A stretch of DNA of 64,000 nucleotides, from contig CAISJJ010000250.1 in assembly GCA_903885595.1 (NCBI GenBank), positions 1 through 64,000 of the forward strand, in the 5' to 3' direction. A program made the position numbers and the translations under genes. This DNA is from an uncultured Bacteroidales bacterium (GTDB lineage Bacteria > Bacteroidota > Bacteroidia > Bacteroidales > FEN-979). The notes under the pieces are model-generated. The model worked only from the letters and a program-made list of their open reading frames with translations, did no database searches and had not been told where the DNA came from. The stretch's first letter is position 1; each line of letters begins with the position of its first letter. This document shows, piece by piece, positions 38,479 to 48,659 of this stretch.

Positions 38479-40050
38479 TTATTTTTCGAACCTGAGTTTG
38501 CTGAAATAAAAAACCAGTCGTTTATTATTCGATTCAATCGCAATGTTTTTAATTTCCTGGTATCCATAACTGATAAAATAGTTTGCATACCAGGGAATTA
38601 ACCTGCTTTTTGCTTCCGAAAGCAGTTTATCTTCCGGGTATAACATTTCCATTGAAGCAAAATCAAGTTTCTCTACCACTTTATTGCCCTGTATGATCTT
38701 TGAACCAATTTTTCCATCGGTCATGTAACATAAAACCTGGTCATTGCTGTCGGGGAACACCACCACTTTCGGAATCAATTCATGCGATACGAGATTTCTG
38801 ATTTCCAAGGTATTATCCCAAATCAGCCGTCCATCAATATCAAAGCCGGCAACGATGGCATTGGCAAAGCGATATCCATCAAAAACTGAATAGGAATTTG
38901 TATAGGGCCTGCCATAATAATCAAAATCAGTATAATTCTCGGTACGATATTGGGGTGAGAAAACTTCTGCAGCCAGGATATACTGATCATTGAAACTCAT
39001 GATTTCCTGGAGCATCAAAGTCAAATCGAGAGAGTATTCAGCCAATGGTTTGTTTTTCTTCGTAGCTTTCTTTTTCAGACTCATAATCTCCTGATCTCCA
39101 AGCAAGGAATTGGCATTTTGTAACTCAAGGAAGTTGTAGAAACTGATGGATTTTTGCACTCCGTTTCTGACAACACTTGCAAAGAAACCCGTTGATTGGT
39201 CCGGATTCTTGTTTTTCTGGGACGAATTTGTTGCTACCTGGCCATAACTTCCGAGCATTAAATAATCTCCCGGCAGGGGTGAAATAACTTTGAAATGGTT
39301 CAATGACCTCGGGCTGTCTGGCAATCCAATAAAGGTTTCGCCTTTTATCAACCCAGATGTATCATACCGGACCAGGTAGTTTTCAACACCTTTTTTCGAT
39401 ATCTGACGGCTCACAATGGCGGCAACTTCAGGCAAAGCGGTGTCAGGTTTCAGCCACCTGACAGAAATCAGGTCGCCCTGTCCAAGCGGGAAGATTCGTT
39501 CATTCCCTTGCTTTAACCTGATATTCATTATTTTACCTGCCTGGCCCTTTACATTTATTCCAAGCCACGCCCGTCCGTGTTGAATGCCAAATGCAGCCAC
39601 CTCAGCGTTTTCCTGCAAATTTCCTTTGTTCAAAACAAATTTGCCCTTATTCAATACAACCCGCAAAATCTCAAATTTATTTTCAGTGCTCCTCGATTTG
39701 CCTGTTGCAACAAAGAGCAGGGCCAGAGTGTCTGAACCATCCTGATGAAAACGATAATCCTGTTCATTGAGGAGGGGGACGCTTTTTACCCAAACTTGCT
39801 GCATGTTTGTATCGTAGCAGGAGAAATACCATTTCACATTAGAGGCATCAGCAATTTCCTGGCTCCTGAAAAATAAAATCAGGCCATTTTTTCCACATGG
39901 GATAATGCGGTATGTTTCGTTGGAGGAACGGGCAGGAATTTCAATGCGCAACGGTTTATCCGTGTAACCCGGACCACTGGTTCCCTGGGCCTGCATGTAT
40001 CCGCCGGATAAACCAACCATCAACAACACGATGTATTGAAAAGTACGCAT
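38479..40050 (-). CDS. Secreted protein of unknown function
   Basis: From the ATG at 40050 the protein has 523 residues; the start gives a good signal peptide, MRTFQYIVLLMVGLSGGYMQAQG. The body is beta-rich, with repeated strands such as LILFFRSQE, GDLISVRWL, NQVLCYMTDGKIGSK and GFDIDGRLIWDNTL, and could be a propeller. It has no T9SS tail and no lipobox. I do not recognise the family. It is convergent with icd (12-base gap) and follows the T9SS cargo gene on the same strand after 89 bases, with a hairpin between them. Confidence 0.85.
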   Translation of the reverse strand: MRTFQYIVLLMVGLSGGYMQAQGTSGPGYTDKPLRIEIPARSSNETYRIIPCGKNGLILFFRSQEIADASNVKWYFSCYDTNMQQVWVKSVPLLNEQDYRFHQDGSDTLALLFVATGKSRSTENKFEILRVVLNKGKFVLNKGNLQENAEVAAFGIQHGRAWLGINVKGQAGKIMNIRLKQGNERIFPLGQGDLISVRWLKPDTALPEVAAIVSRQISKKGVENYLVRYDTSGLIKGETFIGLPDSPRSLNHFKVISPLPGDYLMLGSYGQVATNSSQKNKNPDQSTGFFASVVRNGVQKSISFYNFLELQNANSLLGDQEIMSLKKKATKKNKPLAEYSLDLTLMLQEIMSFNDQYILAAEVFSPQYRTENYTDFDYYGRPYTNSYSVFDGYRFANAIVAGFDIDGRLIWDNTLEIRNLVSHELIPKVVVFPDSNDQVLCYMTDGKIGSKIIQGNKVVEKLDFASMEMLYPEDKLLSEAKSRLIPWYANYFISYGYQEIKNIAIESNNKRLVFYFSKLRFEK

Positions 40051-40081
40051 GAAAAAGTTACTATGGAAGTACAAATGTAAT

Positions 40082-40118
40082 GAAAAAAAGAAGCCGCCTT
40101 TTTGGGACGGCCACTTCT
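40082..40118 (-). terminator. Terminator-like hairpin after the T9SS cargo gene
   Basis: On the minus strand GAAGTGGCC and GGCGGCTTC pair with one mismatch and are followed by seven T residues, about 20 bases after the stop at 40140. Confidence 0.65.
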
Positions 40119-40139
40119 CCTGATTTAAGAATACCAGCT

Positions 40140-41750
40140 TTATTGTACAATCAGTTTTCGCACAAGGGCGCTTTCCGTTCCCGGGATAAAAACCTGTACA
40201 AAGTAAACTCCTCTGGATAATGAATTGACGTTCAACGAATAAAACTGCTGATCGGTTGACACTTCCAAAACCGTGTTACCTACGACTGAAATGACCCGTA
40301 TCTCCTTTTTACCGCTCATACTGAAATTCAATAAACTTTTCACGGAGGAAGGGTTCGGATATATGGAAAATTTATCCTTTATTCCCTCCCTGTCATTCAT
40401 CCCGGTTGATGGATCGCCGGTGATCACAATGTCATCCAGCTCCCACGTGGAGGCTTCAGTCGCCGTTGAAGTATATTTAAACCCAATGTAAACCTGCGCC
40501 CCGGTTACTCCGCTTACATCGATGGTTCCTGAAGGGGTCCATGCATAATTACCCGCCGACCAGGTGGCTGCCAGTGGGGCCCAGGTAAAGCCACCAGGAT
40601 TTGAAGTGCCGTCATAGTCATTTGATATCACCGCTTCCAATGGCGGACCAGTGTATTTGTATGCCGACTGGAACGTCAGGGCCTCATGACGATAGTCGTC
40701 AAAATTCATGGCCGGGGAGATCAGCCAGTCTTCATTGACATTTGATTGTCCGGCATATCCGCTCATCTTTGCGCAGGGACTTCCGTCAATTCCATGAATT
40801 GAGTCGATCTGCCAGATTTCAGTCCCGGTAACATTTTTCAATATCCAGTTCCCAAATGTTTTATCAGTAAAGTGAATACTTTCAATTATAACGGTATTCG
40901 AAGTTGTCGCAGTTGCAGCTGGTGGGGTTCCATCTGTTTTAAAGTCAATGAGGGTTCCGGAATTGGTATATGGGAAAATTTTAAAAAAATACTGTTTACC
41001 GGGAGGCAAGTTTGTAAATAATGCTGACTGAGCACCTTGTAAAATATTCAGGGCTCCCTGGCCATCGGCAAGATTCGGATCATCGGGAACAGGTGTTCCG
41101 TCAACAGGGTTGAGAATATTATTCTGTTCGCTGGCTAATATCAGATACGCTGCAGGTAGCTGGGCTCCAATTGCATCGGTCCAGGCAAGATTGATTGTAA
41201 ATGGTGAAAGCACTGCTGAATAATTGGTTGGATAATTGGTGGGTTCAGGCAATGGTCCGCCACTGTAGGCTGTCCAGATGATATTATCGATCGTGACCTG
41301 GCCTGAATTTGAACTGTCAGCTTGCTTAAGCATAAGGATAAAATCGCCGGGAACATTCACCACCACCGGTCCCGTATTAACAACCGTGCCCTGGTTTGTA
41401 GAAATGACGTTCTTGACAAGTAATCCATTGATGAAAAGATCAAGGTTAACTGCACCGGAAAATGTTTGCTTATAATCAAAACTGATCGTACCACAGCCGT
41501 TGTGTAAAATTCCGGAAACCATTTTTGCCGTTGGATTCCTTTTTTTCCCAAGTGTTGGCGAAGGTGCAACGATCACAGAATCACCGCGGCATTGGGAATA
41601 TGACCAGGAAGAACCATCCATTCCTGTAAACGTTCCGTCATGATAAGCATTAGCTGTTTCAGGGTAATTCGTGAAATTTTCATTGCCTTGCCCAATTGCC
41701 CAAAAGCCTGAAAGTATGAAAACTATTAAAAACAGTAGCTGTTTTTTCAT
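40140..41750 (-). CDS. Secreted choice-of-anchor J protein with T9SS sorting domain
   Basis: A secreted protein of 536 residues with the signal peptide MKKQLLFLIVFILSGFWAIGQG. An N-terminal beta-sandwich (about 25-170) is followed by a fibronectin III-like segment (SAVLSPFTINLAWTDA, near 185-290). A choice-of-anchor J-type domain comes next, with DWLISPAMNFDDYRHEALTFQSAYKYTGP and the ending VTGAQVYIGFKYTSTATEASTWELDDIVI. The C-terminal about 80 residues (FSIYPNPSSVKSLLNF, GVYFVQVFIPG, LVRKLIVQ) are a T9SS sorting domain. It is probably surface-exposed and may bind or degrade polymers; no catalytic site is evident. Confidence 0.9.
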   Translation of the reverse strand: MKKQLLFLIVFILSGFWAIGQGNENFTNYPETANAYHDGTFTGMDGSSWSYSQCRGDSVIVAPSPTLGKKRNPTAKMVSGILHNGCGTISFDYKQTFSGAVNLDLFINGLLVKNVISTNQGTVVNTGPVVVNVPGDFILMLKQADSSNSGQVTIDNIIWTAYSGGPLPEPTNYPTNYSAVLSPFTINLAWTDAIGAQLPAAYLILASEQNNILNPVDGTPVPDDPNLADGQGALNILQGAQSALFTNLPPGKQYFFKIFPYTNSGTLIDFKTDGTPPAATATTSNTVIIESIHFTDKTFGNWILKNVTGTEIWQIDSIHGIDGSPCAKMSGYAGQSNVNEDWLISPAMNFDDYRHEALTFQSAYKYTGPPLEAVISNDYDGTSNPGGFTWAPLAATWSAGNYAWTPSGTIDVSGVTGAQVYIGFKYTSTATEASTWELDDIVITGDPSTGMNDREGIKDKFSIYPNPSSVKSLLNFSMSGKKEIRVISVVGNTVLEVSTDQQFYSLNVNSLSRGVYFVQVFIPGTESALVRKLIVQ

Positions 41751-41865
41751 AAGTAATTAAATTATTGATGATTATTAAAAAACTTGAATGGTTTAGATCA
41801 GTATAAAATCAATTTACAAAATTCCGATATTTTTTCGATTTTACAGGTACCTGTAATATCTTTTG

Positions 41866-41901
41866 TAAAAAAAGGGCTGATCCTTTTCCTGAATCAGCCC
41901 T
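41866..41901 (-). terminator. Rho-independent terminator of dnaK
   Basis: On the minus strand AGGGCTGAT pairs with ATCAGCCCT (9 bp, 11-base loop) and is followed by seven T residues, 25 bases downstream of the dnaK stop. Confidence 0.9.
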
Positions 41902-41925
41902 AGAGCATTGTTAAACACGAGCGGA

Positions 41926-43845
41926 TTATTTGTCTTTTACCTCTTCGAAGTCTACATCTGTCACCTCATCGCTTCCGGCATTTTTTTGTCCTTGCTGATT
42001 TTGACCAGGTTCCTGCTGTGGACCACCCTGTGGACCGCTTTGTGAAGCATTTTTATACATCTCTTCACTGGCAGTTTGCCACATCGAATTGAGGTTGGCC
42101 ATAGCTGCATCGATTGCAGTAAAATCACGGTTCTTGTGTGCATTCCTGAGATCTTCAACCGCCTTTTCAATAGCTGCTTTTTTATCAGCAGGAAGTTTAT
42201 CTCCAAACTCTTTCAGTTGCTTTTCGGTCTGAAACACCAAACTGTCGGCCTGATTCAATTTATCAACCTCTTCCTTCACTTTTTTATCTGCATCTGCATT
42301 GGCTTGCGCTTCTTCACGCATGCGGCGGATATCAGCTTCAGAAAGACCTGAGGATGCCTCGATCCTTATCTGTTGCGATTTCCCGGTAGCTTTATCCTTA
42401 GCTGTAACATGTAAAATCCCATTGGCGTCAATATCGAAAGTAACTTCAATTTGAGGGATTCCTCGCTGAGAGGGGGGAATACCATCGAGATGGAACCGGC
42501 CGATGCTTTTGTTCTGGTTGGCCATCGGACGTTCACCCTGAAGAATGTGAATTTCCACCGAAGTCTGACCGTCAGCTGCTGTTGAAAACACCTCCGATTT
42601 CCGGGTAGGAATTGTTGTATTTGATTCAATCAGGCGGGTCATCACACTGCCAAGTGTTTCAATGCCAAGTGACAATGGAGTTACATCCAGAAGCAGTACA
42701 TCCTTAACCTCACCGGTAAGCACACCACCCTGAATCGCTGCTCCAATGGCAACAACTTCATCAGGATTTACACCCTTTGAAGGTTCCTTGCCAAAAAGAT
42801 CGCGTACCAGTTTTTGCACTGCGGGAATTCTGGTTGAACCTCCCACAAGGATGACTTCATCTATCTCTGAAGCTTTCAAACCTGCGTCCTGCAATGCTTT
42901 CTGGCAGGGGGGAATGGTCGATTGCATCAGGCTGTCAATAAGTTGCTCAAATTTGGCCCGGGTCAATTTCTTCACCAGATGCTTGGGAACTCCGTCAACC
43001 GGCATGATATAAGGCAGGTTGATCTCTGTTTCCATAGAACTGGATAATTCAATTTTTGCTTTTTCAGCAGCCTCTTTTAACCGCTGCTGCGCCATCGGAT
43101 CTTTTCTCAGGTCGAGACCTTCTTCCCGCTGAAATTCGTCGGCAAGCCAGTCGATAATAACATGGTCGAAATCATCCCCGCCAAGGTGCGTGTTTCCATT
43201 GGTCGATTTAACCTCAAAAACACCTTCTCCCAATTCAAGTATTGAAATGTCGAAGGTTCCGCCACCAAGGTCAAACACAGCAACTTTAATATCCTTATGC
43301 TTTTTATCAAGTCCATAGGCAAGGGCTGCTGCAGTAGGCTCATTGATGATACGCTTTACCGTGAGTCCCGCAATTTCGCCGGCCTCCTTGGTTGCCTGAC
43401 GCTGCGAATCGCTGAAATAAGCCGGAACAGTAATTACGGCCTCTTTTACTTCATGACCAAGATAGTCTTCAGCTGTTTTCTTCATTTTCTGAAGAACCAT
43501 TGCTGAAATTTCCTGTGGGGAATATAGTTTTCCTGATATATCAACCCGGGTTGTATTGTTATCACCCTTTGTAACCTTAAAGGGCACCCGTTTAATTTCC
43601 TTTTGTACCTGATCCCAGGTTTCACCCATAAACCGTTTGATCGAAAAAACAGTATTTTTCGGGTTAGTGATTGCCTGCCTCTTAGCGGGATCTCCGACCT
43701 TACGTTCGCCGCTATCAGTAAATCCGACAACCGAAGGAGTTGTGCGCCTCCCTTCGCTGTTTGGAATAACAACTGGTTCGTTGCCTTCCATCACAGCCAC
43801 ACAGGAGTTGGTGGTTCCAAGATCAATACCAATAATTTTAGCCAT
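41926..43845 (-). CDS. dnaK: Molecular chaperone DnaK (Hsp70)
   Basis: From the ATG at 43845 DnaK has 639 residues; the 21 extra track codons are rejected because [21 protein letters not shown] is the family N-terminus. It folds client proteins in an ATP-driven cycle with DnaJ and GrpE. The adenylate and phosphate motifs ([26 protein letters not shown]) and the substrate-binding domain with ending [16 protein letters not shown] are intact. No dnaJ, grpE or hrcA is adjacent. It has a strong Shine-Dalgarno sequence, a hairpin terminator, and an array of 8-bp repeats about 120 bases upstream. Confidence 0.97.
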   Translation of the reverse strand: MAKIIGIDLGTTNSCVAVMEGNEPVVIPNSEGRRTTPSVVGFTDSGERKVGDPAKRQAITNPKNTVFSIKRFMGETWDQVQKEIKRVPFKVTKGDNNTTRVDISGKLYSPQEISAMVLQKMKKTAEDYLGHEVKEAVITVPAYFSDSQRQATKEAGEIAGLTVKRIINEPTAAALAYGLDKKHKDIKVAVFDLGGGTFDISILELGEGVFEVKSTNGNTHLGGDDFDHVIIDWLADEFQREEGLDLRKDPMAQQRLKEAAEKAKIELSSSMETEINLPYIMPVDGVPKHLVKKLTRAKFEQLIDSLMQSTIPPCQKALQDAGLKASEIDEVILVGGSTRIPAVQKLVRDLFGKEPSKGVNPDEVVAIGAAIQGGVLTGEVKDVLLLDVTPLSLGIETLGSVMTRLIESNTTIPTRKSEVFSTAADGQTSVEIHILQGERPMANQNKSIGRFHLDGIPPSQRGIPQIEVTFDIDANGILHVTAKDKATGKSQQIRIEASSGLSEADIRRMREEAQANADADKKVKEEVDKLNQADSLVFQTEKQLKEFGDKLPADKKAAIEKAVEDLRNAHKNRDFTAIDAAMANLNSMWQTASEEMYKNASQSGPQGGPQQEPGQNQQGQKNAGSDEVTDVDFEEVKDK

Positions 43846-43851
43846 ATTAAA

Positions 43852-43860
43852 ATCTCCTTT
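43852..43860 (-). promoter_or_regulatory. Strong ribosome binding site of dnaK
   Basis: AAAGGAGAT on the minus strand, 6 bases before the ATG at 43845, is a near-perfect Shine-Dalgarno sequence, which is uncommon in Bacteroidota. It settles the start codon. Confidence 0.75.
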
Positions 43861-43962
43861 CAAATAAACAATAATTTCATTAGAATTTGATCGGAATAAG
43901 TCAATCATTGTGCCAAAACATTTTTATGTCAGCAAGGTGACAAAAAGACAGGAGAGCGGAAA

Positions 43963-44026
43963 AGCGAGGTAGCGAGGTAGCGAAATAGCGAGGTAGCGAA
44001 ATAGCGAAATAGCGAGGTAGTGAAAA
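43963..44026. repeat. 8-bp tandem array (agcgaggt / agcgaaat)x8
   Basis: Eight octamers mix agcgaggt and agcgaaat and end in agtgaaaa. They lie 3 bases past the end of the lipoprotein gene at 44030 and upstream of dnaK. Confidence 0.92.
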
Positions 44027-44029
44027 TTG

Positions 44030-45037
44030 TCAGAAGCCCAGGCCGCTGGTATGAACGTTTACCTTAAGTTCTGCTTTGGTCAAATCACTGATACCAAGGG
44101 AATCAGACAATTTTATGAACCTAGAAGAAAAGAGTCCAATACCGTTCACTATGTTTGTAAAGGAAGGTTTTTCCTGCACAAGTGAAAGAGATGGTTCTGT
44201 CACCTCCATGTAGGTATTGAGTTCGGAGGCTGCCACAGTAAAAATAAAGTAACAATGATGTGCGACTCGATGATGGACAAGCGTATCGGGTTTAATATTC
44301 GTCCCAACCACTGCATAAAAAGCACTGCCGGGATAATAAAGATCAAATGGAAGTGTACTTTGATCATCAATCGCCTTGACATTATTAAAAACTATCCAAT
44401 CCATCGATCTAGGATAGAGACTGTCAGGCTTGTTTTTTAGCGATTCATAATAATAAAAGCGTACTAAAAGTTGGTAACGTTTTCCATTTTTTGCAGGACT
44501 CCATTTCACTTCAAACATCTGATTCGGGGGGAAACTAGCAACAGACATTGGTTTAGATATCTCAAAATCATGCACCAAGGCTGTCTTTGCGGTTATCGCC
44601 TTGCCAGACTTCTTGTTCATAATGTTTAATTCGTAAATATAATTTTGATTCAATTTAGCTGTCGTATAGTACATTAGTTGATCAGGATAGTAAAACACCG
44701 AATCCCCTTTTCTTTTATTATGAATGGTGATTGTATCGCAGGAATATGATTGAATAAATATGGTATCATTAGTTTCATTCACGAGAAATTCTTTAAGGCT
44801 GACTTCCAGTTTATCAGGATAGTTACTGGAATCCGGAATTTTGGAAAACATCAGCGCGTCGCCTTCACCTAAAAAGGCCTTGGTTATCTTTAGAAAAGTT
44901 GTATCATCTGTTTGATCAAGCAAACAATATACTACCGTTACATCTTTCCAGTCGGCATTAACATTCAAATCCTTATTGCACGAGTAAAGTGCACCAATGA
45001 ACAGCAGCAGCAGAAATAAATAGCGTACGGGGCGCAT
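44030..45037 (-). CDS. DUF4249-like lipoprotein
   Basis: From the ATG at 45037 the protein has 335 residues; the track's extra 20 codons are upstream of the signal peptide MRPVRYLFLLLLFIGALYSC. Cys19 sits in a lipobox (LYSC) and would be lipidated. The body resembles DUF4249, a Bacteroidota family of outer-membrane-associated lipoproteins often next to TonB-dependent receptors. Strands such as VTVVYCLLDQTDDTTFLKITKAFLG support this. No receptor gene is adjacent here, so the partner is unknown. The gene is divergent from panB. Confidence 0.8.
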   Translation of the reverse strand: MRPVRYLFLLLLFIGALYSCNKDLNVNADWKDVTVVYCLLDQTDDTTFLKITKAFLGEGDALMFSKIPDSSNYPDKLEVSLKEFLVNETNDTIFIQSYSCDTITIHNKRKGDSVFYYPDQLMYYTTAKLNQNYIYELNIMNKKSGKAITAKTALVHDFEISKPMSVASFPPNQMFEVKWSPAKNGKRYQLLVRFYYYESLKNKPDSLYPRSMDWIVFNNVKAIDDQSTLPFDLYYPGSAFYAVVGTNIKPDTLVHHRVAHHCYFIFTVAASELNTYMEVTEPSLSLVQEKPSFTNIVNGIGLFSSRFIKLSDSLGISDLTKAELKVNVHTSGLGF

Positions 45038-45056
45038 GCGGGTTGAATTTTGATAA

Positions 45057-45089
45057 TTGGCAAAAGTACGTAAAATTATTGTAGTTTTG
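45057..45089 (+). promoter_or_regulatory. Bacteroidota promoter for panB
   Basis: TTG at 45057-45059 and TAGTTTTG at 45082-45089, 22 bases apart, fit the -33/-7 pattern. The panB ATG is 17 bases after the -7 box, which would leave only about ten leader bases. Confidence 0.6.
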
Positions 45090-45106
45090 CTATTCAAATT
45101 AATATT

Positions 45107-45931
45107 ATGTCAACAGCCATATCATTCAGGAATGTGACCAAAGTCACCACCCATGTGATCCAGGAAATGAAAAACAAGGGTGAAAAAATAGCGATGCTCA
45201 CGGCATATGATTATTCCTTTGCGCGAATCCTTGACCTGACGGGTATTGATGTGATTCTGGTTGGCGATTCGGCCTCGAATGTTATGGCGGGCCATGCCTC
45301 AACCCTGCCCATCACCCTGAACGAGATGATTTACCACGGATCGTCGGTCGTACGGGCTGTTAAACGTGCTTTGGTAGTAGTCGACCTGCCGTTTGGAACC
45401 TACCAGGGTAATTCAAAGGAGGCGCTCAATTCAGCCATCCGCATCATGAAGGAGGCCGGAGCAGATGCGGTGAAACTGGAAGGAGGCAAGGAAATTATCG
45501 AATCAGTCGACAGGATTTTGTCTGCCGGTATTCCGGTGATGGGTCATCTCGGACTGACTCCCCAGTCGATTCATAAATTTGGAACCTATGTGGTTCGTGC
45601 AACCAGCGAAGAGGAGGCAGCAAAGCTTCTTGAAGATGCACACCTGCTCGAAAAAGCTGGTTGTTTTGCCATCGTTCTTGAAAAAATACCGGCAAAACTC
45701 GGGGGCATCGTAACCAAAGCCCTTAGAATCCCTATTATAGGAATCGGCGCAGGCAAGGATGTAGACGGGCAGGTATTGGTGCTGCACGATATGCTGGGAA
45801 TCACCATGGAATTTTCACCCCGGTTTCTCCGGCGGTATCATAATCTTTCGGAGGAAATTCGTGGCGCTGTGAACACCTATATCCATGATGTGAAAACCCT
45901 CGACTTCCCAAATGAGAAAGAGCAGTATTGA
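45107..45931 (+). CDS. panB: 3-methyl-2-oxobutanoate hydroxymethyltransferase
   Basis: A TIM-barrel enzyme of 274 residues that adds a hydroxymethyl group from methylene-tetrahydrofolate to 2-oxoisovalerate, the first step to pantothenate. The metal and substrate sites appear as [40 protein letters not shown] and [10 protein letters not shown], and the C-terminal segment [22 protein letters not shown] closes the active site. The gene leads a run of cotranscribed genes and overlaps the RluA-type gene by 20 bases. Confidence 0.95.
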   Translation: MSTAISFRNVTKVTTHVIQEMKNKGEKIAMLTAYDYSFARILDLTGIDVILVGDSASNVMAGHASTLPITLNEMIYHGSSVVRAVKRALVVVDLPFGTYQGNSKEALNSAIRIMKEAGADAVKLEGGKEIIESVDRILSAGIPVMGHLGLTPQSIHKFGTYVVRATSEEEAAKLLEDAHLLEKAGCFAIVLEKIPAKLGGIVTKALRIPIIGIGAGKDVDGQVLVLHDMLGITMEFSPRFLRRYHNLSEEIRGAVNTYIHDVKTLDFPNEKEQY

Positions 45932-46628
45932 TCAGGATATTTTATACGAAGACAACCACCTGCTTATCCTTAACAAGCAACCGTCTGACATTGTTCAGGG
46001 AGATAAAACAGGTGACGAACCCCTCAGCGAAATACTGAAAGGCTATATAAAAAAGAAATACAACAAACCGGGAGATGTATTCCTTGGTGTTGTACACCGC
46101 CTTGACCGGCCGGTAAGCGGGGCGGTGGTATTCGCCCGTACAACGAAAGCATTATCCCGGCTGAATATGCTGTTACGGGATGGCAAAATGAATAAAACCT
46201 ATTGGGCCATCGTGAAGAACAAACCGCCAGAAATGGAAGCCCATCTTACACAATACCTGACCCGTAATGAAGAAAAAAACAAATCTTCTGTTTATGATAA
46301 ACCAGTAAACGGTTCACAAAAAGCCGAATTGATCTATAAAGTTATTGGGAAAAGCGACTTATATTACCTGTTATCCATACAACTTCTTACAGGTCGTCAT
46401 CATCAGATCAGGGCACAACTTGCCGCAATGGGATGCCCAATTAAAGGTGATCTGAAATACGGATACCCAAGATCCAATCCAGGTGGGTTCATACACCTGC
46501 ATGCACGTTCAATTGAATTTCTCCATCCGGTGAAAAAAGAACTCCTTTTGGTTATTGCAAATCCACCTGCCGACAAACTTTGGGATTTCTTCAGTTTGCA
46601 TGACAACCAGCAAATGATTTTTACATGA
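45912..46628 (+). CDS. RluA-type RNA pseudouridine synthase
   Basis: The product has 238 residues, with the catalytic motif [26 protein letters not shown] (aspartate in RLD) and the C-terminal [25 protein letters not shown]. It lacks an S4 RNA-binding domain. It converts uridine to pseudouridine in rRNA or tRNA; which position cannot be read. Its start overlaps the panB end by 20 bases and its end overlaps the DUF4271 start by 4 bases (ATGA), so translation of the three is probably coupled. Confidence 0.92.
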   Translation: MRKSSIDQDILYEDNHLLILNKQPSDIVQGDKTGDEPLSEILKGYIKKKYNKPGDVFLGVVHRLDRPVSGAVVFARTTKALSRLNMLLRDGKMNKTYWAIVKNKPPEMEAHLTQYLTRNEEKNKSSVYDKPVNGSQKAELIYKVIGKSDLYYLLSIQLLTGRHHQIRAQLAAMGCPIKGDLKYGYPRSNPGGFIHLHARSIEFLHPVKKELLLVIANPPADKLWDFFSLHDNQQMIFT

Positions 46629-47419
46629 GCAAAATCCACGCCTCCCCGGATACAACATTCTCATTGCAGAGTCAGGCAATTCCCAAATCAGCCTACACTC
46701 AGTCTATCTTTACAGCCAGTCAGTTACATCACAGAAAATTCGAAGTAAAGGTCGCAAGGCCCAATCACCCTGACTGGATACTGGCCATCATTATTTTCTG
46801 CATTATACTTATCACCTGGGCCCGGGTTTTTTATTATAATCGCATGCAGCAGATATTCAGGGCGCCATTTTCAAAACGTTTCATAAATCAACTGTCCCGT
46901 GATGGTAACCTTTTTAAGGAAAGGGTCGCGGTAGCCATGGGGGTAGTCTTTCTTTTAGCGTTTTCACTACTGCTCTATGAAACCAATCAACAAATCCTGG
47001 GGTTTACATTTCCCCATGTTAGCGGTTTGATGCTATTCTGGTTTCTCCTGATCATCTTCATTGTCTTTCAAACTGTCAAAGTGGCACTGATCCGATTTCT
47101 GGGAATTATTTTTAAAACCAGGGATGTAACTTACAGGTATTTGTTGAACATGCTGATTTTCTCGCTATTCACCGGACCTGTATTGCTTGTTGGATTAATT
47201 CTAGACCTTTACCTGAAATCAATTTTCATTTTATATTTATGCCTGATTATCGTAACATTAATATATGCCTTTAGGTTTGTGAAAGGGTTTTTTATCGGAA
47301 TTTCGCTGACGAAGTTTTCGTACTTATTTTTATTTGTGTATCTTTGCAGCCTCGAAATTTTACCCCTGCTGGTTATTATCAAATTCATGGTCAATCACGC
47401 GAACTCCGCAGGTGGCTAA
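46625..47419 (+). CDS. DUF4271 domain membrane protein
   Basis: The product has 264 residues. The N-terminal about 55 residues are soluble, then about seven hydrophobic segments follow (LAIIIFCIILITWARVF, VAVAMGVVFLLAFSLLLY, SGLMLFWFLLIIFIVFQ, and others). I know DUF4271 as a Bacteroidota-specific family beside hemD, which matches this context. The function is unknown. The start overlaps the pseudouridine synthase end by 4 bases. Confidence 0.88.
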   Translation: MSKIHASPDTTFSLQSQAIPKSAYTQSIFTASQLHHRKFEVKVARPNHPDWILAIIIFCIILITWARVFYYNRMQQIFRAPFSKRFINQLSRDGNLFKERVAVAMGVVFLLAFSLLLYETNQQILGFTFPHVSGLMLFWFLLIIFIVFQTVKVALIRFLGIIFKTRDVTYRYLLNMLIFSLFTGPVLLVGLILDLYLKSIFILYLCLIIVTLIYAFRFVKGFFIGISLTKFSYLFLFVYLCSLEILPLLVIIKFMVNHANSAGG

Positions 47420-47455
47420 GTATTTCGGGATGTTGAACCCAAATACCTTACGGCC

Positions 47456-48208
47456 TTGAAAGTAAAGAATATTCTCGTTTCCCAGCCTCAGCCAATTGAT
47501 TTTGAAAAATCACCCTATGGCGAAATTGCACGGAAATTCAATGTCAATATTACTTTTCGCAAGTTCTTCATAATTGAAGGAATTCCGGCAAAGGACTTTC
47601 GCAAGGACCGGGTAAACATGCTGGATTATTCAGCGGTGATCTTTACTTCGCGCAATGCAGTGGATCATTATTTCAGGATGTGCAAGGAGATGCGGATTGA
47701 AGTGCCTGAAACCATGAAATATTTCAGCATTTCTGAATCCACCGCCTATTACCTTCAAAAATATGTTCAATTCAGAAAGCGAAAAATTTTCCATAGCAAG
47801 GAAAGTTCTGCCAACCTGATGGAACTGATCAAAAAGCATAAGACCGAGAAATTCCTGCTTCCCTGCTCTGATATTCATAAACAGGAAATCCCTAAAATGC
47901 TTGAAGAAAATAAAATTCAATACAAGAAAGCCATAATTTACCGTACATTGGCCAACGACCTTTCCGATCTGGATATCAGCAATTTTGACATGCTTGTATT
48001 TTTCAGCCCGTCGGGCATAAAATCACTTTTTAAAAACTATCCCGATTTCGTGCAGGGTGATACAGCCATTGGGGCATTTGGCAACTCCACCCACAAAGCC
48101 ATAAAGGAGGCAGGTTTGACACTCAATGTGGAAGCACCAACCCAAACAGCGCCTTCAATGACCATGGCCATTGACCTTTTCCTCCAAAGCGAGTGCAAAA
48201 AGAAGTAA
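47456..48208 (+). CDS. hemD: Uroporphyrinogen-III synthase
   Basis: A protein of 250 residues with the two-lobed HemD architecture. KNILVSQPQPID at the N-terminus, AVIFTSRNAVDHYF in lobe one and DMLVFFSPSGIKSLFKNYPDF plus FGNSTHKAIKEAGL in lobe two are characteristic. It closes hydroxymethylbilane to uroporphyrinogen III in haem synthesis. Conservation in this family is weak, so the call rests on motif order and the DUF4271 neighbour. The start is TTG in the track, 37 bases after the DUF4271 gene; no ATG fits the family N-terminus. Confidence 0.88.
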   Translation: MKVKNILVSQPQPIDFEKSPYGEIARKFNVNITFRKFFIIEGIPAKDFRKDRVNMLDYSAVIFTSRNAVDHYFRMCKEMRIEVPETMKYFSISESTAYYLQKYVQFRKRKIFHSKESSANLMELIKKHKTEKFLLPCSDIHKQEIPKMLEENKIQYKKAIIYRTLANDLSDLDISNFDMLVFFSPSGIKSLFKNYPDFVQGDTAIGAFGNSTHKAIKEAGLTLNVEAPTQTAPSMTMAIDLFLQSECKKK

Positions 48209-48222
48209 TCATTACATTTTAA

Positions 48223-48230
48223 TATCTTCG
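48223..48230 (+). promoter_or_regulatory. Possible -7 element for rnpA
   Basis: TATCTTCG deviates from TAnnTTTG at one base and lies 37 bases before the rnpA ATG. No -33 box is evident. Confidence 0.3.
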
Positions 48231-48266
48231 TGCCTTGTACTATTTACAGGGAAACCGGGATAAATC

Positions 48267-48659
48267 ATGAGGAAAACTTTTTCCAAAGATGAGCGACTCA
48301 GCAGTCATCGGATCATCAGCAAGTTATTTGCCAGCGGTTCAACTTTTCACCTTAAACCTTTCCGGGTTACCTGGATGTTGACCTCTTTGGATGTATCATA
48401 TCCGGTTCAGGTACTTATGAGCGTTCCAAAATACAACTTCCGGAAAGCCGTGCACCGCAATCTGATCAGGAGGCGAATGAGGGAGGCTTACCGTATCAAC
48501 AAAAACATTATTTATAATTCCCTTGCAGAAAAAGAAAAGCAAATGGTGGTCTGCTTCACCTATACAGCCAAAGAAATAGTATCTTTCGACCTGATCCAAG
48601 GAAAAATAATCTTACTTTTACAACGTTTAAAAGAAGAGAATGAAAAAGTTACTGGGTAG
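48267..48659 (+). CDS. rnpA: Ribonuclease P protein component
   Basis: The product has 130 residues and is the protein subunit of RNase P, which trims the 5' leader of tRNA precursors. The N-terminal [18 protein letters not shown] and the RNR motif region ([20 protein letters not shown]) are diagnostic. yidD overlaps its end by 20 bases, the usual order in bacteria. The canonical rpmH partner is absent; hemD precedes it instead. Confidence 0.95.
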   Translation: MRKTFSKDERLSSHRIISKLFASGSTFHLKPFRVTWMLTSLDVSYPVQVLMSVPKYNFRKAVHRNLIRRRMREAYRINKNIIYNSLAEKEKQMVVCFTYTAKEIVSFDLIQGKIILLLQRLKEENEKVTG

